The position numbers and the translations under genes are program-made. 43,375 bases of DNA, from the NCBI GenBank assembly GCA_020439995.1, contig JAGROY010000026.1:1-43375 (forward strand). Direction: 5' to 3'. The stretch comes from Verrucomicrobiia bacterium. Lineage in GTDB: Bacteria; Verrucomicrobiota; Verrucomicrobiia; Verrucomicrobiales; DEV007. This document shows, one piece after another, positions 42,001-43,375 of the stretch (position 1 is its first letter; every line of letters begins with the position of its first letter). Under the pieces are notes generated by a model. It had not been told where the DNA came from, made no database searches, and worked only from the letters and a program-made list of their open reading frames with translations.

Positions 42001-43375
42001 ACGTGGGCGTTCGCCTGCGCGGCAGTGGTGCCGGACGTGCACGGGATGGCAACGACTACCGCGGCTTCCGCGTCGCTTTTCCTGCGGATCATCTTTTCCG
42101 CGGCGTGCATGATTCCGTTGGATTCGATCGCTCCGGCCGCTCGCCAGTGCCGAAACGCCAGGACGAGGTTTATGTGAAGCACATGTTCAACAAGGCCGGC
42201 GTCCCCTGCATGTATGACGATCTCGCCTACCTGGTGCCACCCACCACTGTGCACACTGGCACTTCGATCATGATGATGGCTGGCTACGGTTCGGTGTTCA
42301 TGGAATCCCAATTCGAGGACGGGGACAAGGGAGCGGTGTTCAATTATGACATCACCTATGATCCCTCAAGCTCCACCGGAGGGGTCGAAGGGCCAAAGCC
42401 GCCGAGCCCTTTTCAGCACATCGGTTCAGACCTGCGCGATCTGGGCGACAGCAAGGAAGCCTACCGCGGAATTTTCGAGATGCGCACTGGCAATCGCCGC
42501 GACGACTACTCCGGGATGATTCGATTCTGCAAGGTGATGGGGTTGCCCGCAGATGAACTTGAGTTGCAGATCGATGAGGTGATGGACGTCGACGAATGGG
42601 CACGCTACGCCGCGCTGATGGGGCTTTGCGGCATCGGCGATACCTACATTCTCGGTGGACTCCAGCACAACATTCGCTTCTTCATCCCAGAGGATGGCCG
42701 TGGCGTCACCGCGCTGCCGTGGGACATGGACTTCGTCTTCAGCGAGAGCGCCAGTTCGGTGCTTCGACCGCCAACCGCTGGCAACATTCGCAAAGTGTTC
42801 AGCATCCCGCGGATTGAGCGCCTCTACTGGGGCCACGTGAATGACCTCATCAATACCACGTTTCACGAGGACTACATGACGCCGTGGCTCCAGCACTACG
42901 GCAGCGTGGTCGGGCAAAGTTTCAGCTCACAGAGCAGCTACATTCGCAGTCGAAGGGCGGCCGTCGCTCGTCGATTGCCCGCCGATGTACCATTCAAGGT
43001 AACGACCAATGGCGGTGGTGCCCTTGAAGTTTTCACGCCCGTAGCGCAGATCGAAGGCGAAGGCTGGATCGATATCCGGGGCTTCCGAATCGCCGGGGAA
43101 GCGGAGCCGTTGCAGACGCGATGGCTGGATGATGTGAAGTGGCAGGTAACGATTCCATTGTTGCCGGGTTCCAATTCCATCAGCCTGGAGGCATTCGACT
43201 TTCAGGGCGGCACCCTTCATTCCCACGCCCTGACCATCAATCGCCTTACAAACACACCAACGCCGATCGAGTTCCTGCGCATCACTGAGCTGAACTATAA
43301 TCCCGGCGATTCCGCAGAGTCTGAATTTATCGAGCTGAAGAACATCGGTGCCGCTCCGCTTGACATCAGCGGCGT
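39027..43375 (+). CDS. Giant exported lamin-tail/CotH protein (3' end outside window)
   Basis: Open from ATG 39027 through the end of the window, at least 1449 residues. A signal peptide ends near TIARA (residue 37). Lamin-tail domains (LTD) are visible: first about 40-165 (TFNEIQYHPADS, PEWIELTNL, MSGWKIRGGIDY), a second about 198-262, a third split by an inserted beta-sandwich (INEVMYH near 321; IVDDGAIFYLNGTEI near 445; QWIELHNTSSAEVDLSGWKL near 540), and a fourth (ITELNYNP) cut by the window end. Between them lie a carbohydrate-binding-like beta domain (about 715-810) and a CotH kinase-like domain (about 955-1320: DVGVRLRGSGAG, VYVKHMFNKAG, ALPWDMDFVF). CotH proteins phosphorylate secreted proteins; the WDMD acidic pair fits metal binding. 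Follows the DUF1501 gene. Confidence 0.85.
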   Translation, partial: MTQHSLQLTSFTDRRQIPWLSTFLSTLLPALFCSLTIARADSVVTFNEIQYHPADSATIAPEWIELTNLMAVNVDMSGWKIRGGIDYDFPEGTVIEAGGYLVISDHPEAMAAGTLGPWSGSLNNGGEQIRLRNNSGRLMNDVDFRDSGAWPVGADGSGATLTKSVRETASDDARSWRASTAIGGSPGVANPESVAEESVVFNEIAAAGGTPGEFHIELANVGSEAMNLSDWRIQSSTGEQFLIPGQTLNAGQFLVFSDTMLGFTPAAGDRLFLIADGGTRLVDAQRVTSRNRGRSTRYPGKWLFPQARSFGAENPFVFHDEIVINEVMYHFREDPGTPAIPPVEEALALVPIASDWRYNESGTDLGSNWALAPHAVDNTNWKVGTALLGAETSPDGLPEPLLTSFENPLTNLVVTYYAETDFVVEGDLLESIDRLQLRHIVDDGAIFYLNGTEIARFNLDEGEIIVASTTANASVGTADYSDFIDVPVDRLIAGINRLSVEVHQRSATSSDVILGAELTATAIVAPGVPSTAIRERDEQWIELHNTSSAEVDLSGWKLSGGIDFEIPEATSIAPSGYLVIARDSGAMKAKYPGMATRIFGDFSGRLNRARDVIEVEDANGNLADEVAYYDGGRWPVLADGNGSSMELRDPRADNASPDAWAASDEATKQHWETIRYRMDGAQGYGLTNWREFRIGMIRDGEVLLDDISVLRDPDGAAEELIQNGGFDTDPGDDKWRFLGNHRHTFIDGDPDNVGNRVLRLIATGGTDTRHNHLETTFVNNTALRDSETYEVSFRARWISGSNQLNTRGFYQRIALTSALTRPEMSGTPGSQNSQYQANIGPTFSKLQHSPAVPAVDELVTVTADVDDPDGIASIELKARVDGSDEIVSYPFVVDATGHGQGTLPGQSARTVVQFWLEAQDGAGAVAMAPAAGPDARALYQVEDGRGTNRSMQTMRVIMLDDDSDFMHERYNLMSNELLGGTAIYNNREVFYDVGVRLRGSGAGRARDGNDYRGFRVAFPADHLFRGVHDSVGFDRSGRSPVPKRQDEVYVKHMFNKAGVPCMYDDLAYLVPPTTVHTGTSIMMMAGYGSVFMESQFEDGDKGAVFNYDITYDPSSSTGGVEGPKPPSPFQHIGSDLRDLGDSKEAYRGIFEMRTGNRRDDYSGMIRFCKVMGLPADELELQIDEVMDVDEWARYAALMGLCGIGDTYILGGLQHNIRFFIPEDGRGVTALPWDMDFVFSESASSVLRPPTAGNIRKVFSIPRIERLYWGHVNDLINTTFHEDYMTPWLQHYGSVVGQSFSSQSSYIRSRRAAVARRLPADVPFKVTTNGGGALEVFTPVAQIEGEGWIDIRGFRIAGEAEPLQTRWLDDVKWQVTIPLLPGSNSISLEAFDFQGGTLHSHALTINRLTNTPTPIEFLRITELNYNPGDSAESEFIELKNIGAAPLDISG

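Overview
The window looks like chromosomal DNA of a member of the Verrucomicrobia (possibly the wider Planctomycetes-Verrucomicrobia group). The evidence is the combination of a DUF1549/DUF1553 cytochrome-type protein next to a Tat-exported DUF1501 protein, giant lamin-tail/CotH surface proteins, an ECF sigma factor paired with a Ser/Thr kinase, an ECF sigma factor fused to a membrane-anchored outer domain, and single-copy housekeeping genes (trxB, purE, rnc, mnmG, dxs, xseB). Two tRNAs are present, both with encoded CCA ends. Shine-Dalgarno sequences are weak and GTG starts are common. The taxonomic call is inference from gene content.

Layout. 1-2.75 kb: a small island-like stretch with a secreted caspase/gingipain-like (clan CD) protein split by an 8-bp tandem duplication, followed by the 5' remnant of a threonine synthase gene. 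2.8-11.3 kb: housekeeping block with tRNA-Val(CAC), a CPBP membrane protease, trxB, purE plus a small lipoprotein, an MFS transporter, rnc, tRNA-His, a DUF1802 protein and mnmG. mnmG carries two parS-like palindromes, one inside the gene and one over its start codon. 11.3-14.6 kb: ECF sigma factor and a transmembrane Ser/Thr kinase ending in seven FG-GAP-like repeats. 14.6-18.7 kb: xseB-dxs and a GT-C-type membrane glycosyltransferase. 18.8-20.2 kb: NtrC-type response regulator with the variant loop GAFTDA. 20.5-23.8 kb: sigma factor/membrane protein fusion translationally coupled to a membrane-anchored partner. 23.9-27.5 kb: small lipoprotein, small conserved protein, orphan AlgI-like MBOAT acyltransferase, GYF/DUF4190-like membrane protein and a second ECF sigma factor overlapping it. 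27.6-29.35 kb: decayed Hsp70 locus (5'-truncated helical protein, Hsp70 lacking most of its ATPase domain, intact-looking zinc-ribbon protein).

29.4-43.4 kb (continuing past the window): a GntR regulator divergent from a run of large exported proteins, with a perfect 12-bp palindrome in the shared promoter region. The run holds a protein with six discoidin-like repeats, a DUF1549/DUF1553 protein with its own discoidin-like insert, a DUF1501 protein, and a lamin-tail/CotH protein cut by the window end. Shared discoidin-like modules and close spacing suggest these products act on the same extracellular glycan or surface ligand. This cluster, together with the split clan CD protease gene, is the most promising place for undescribed biology.
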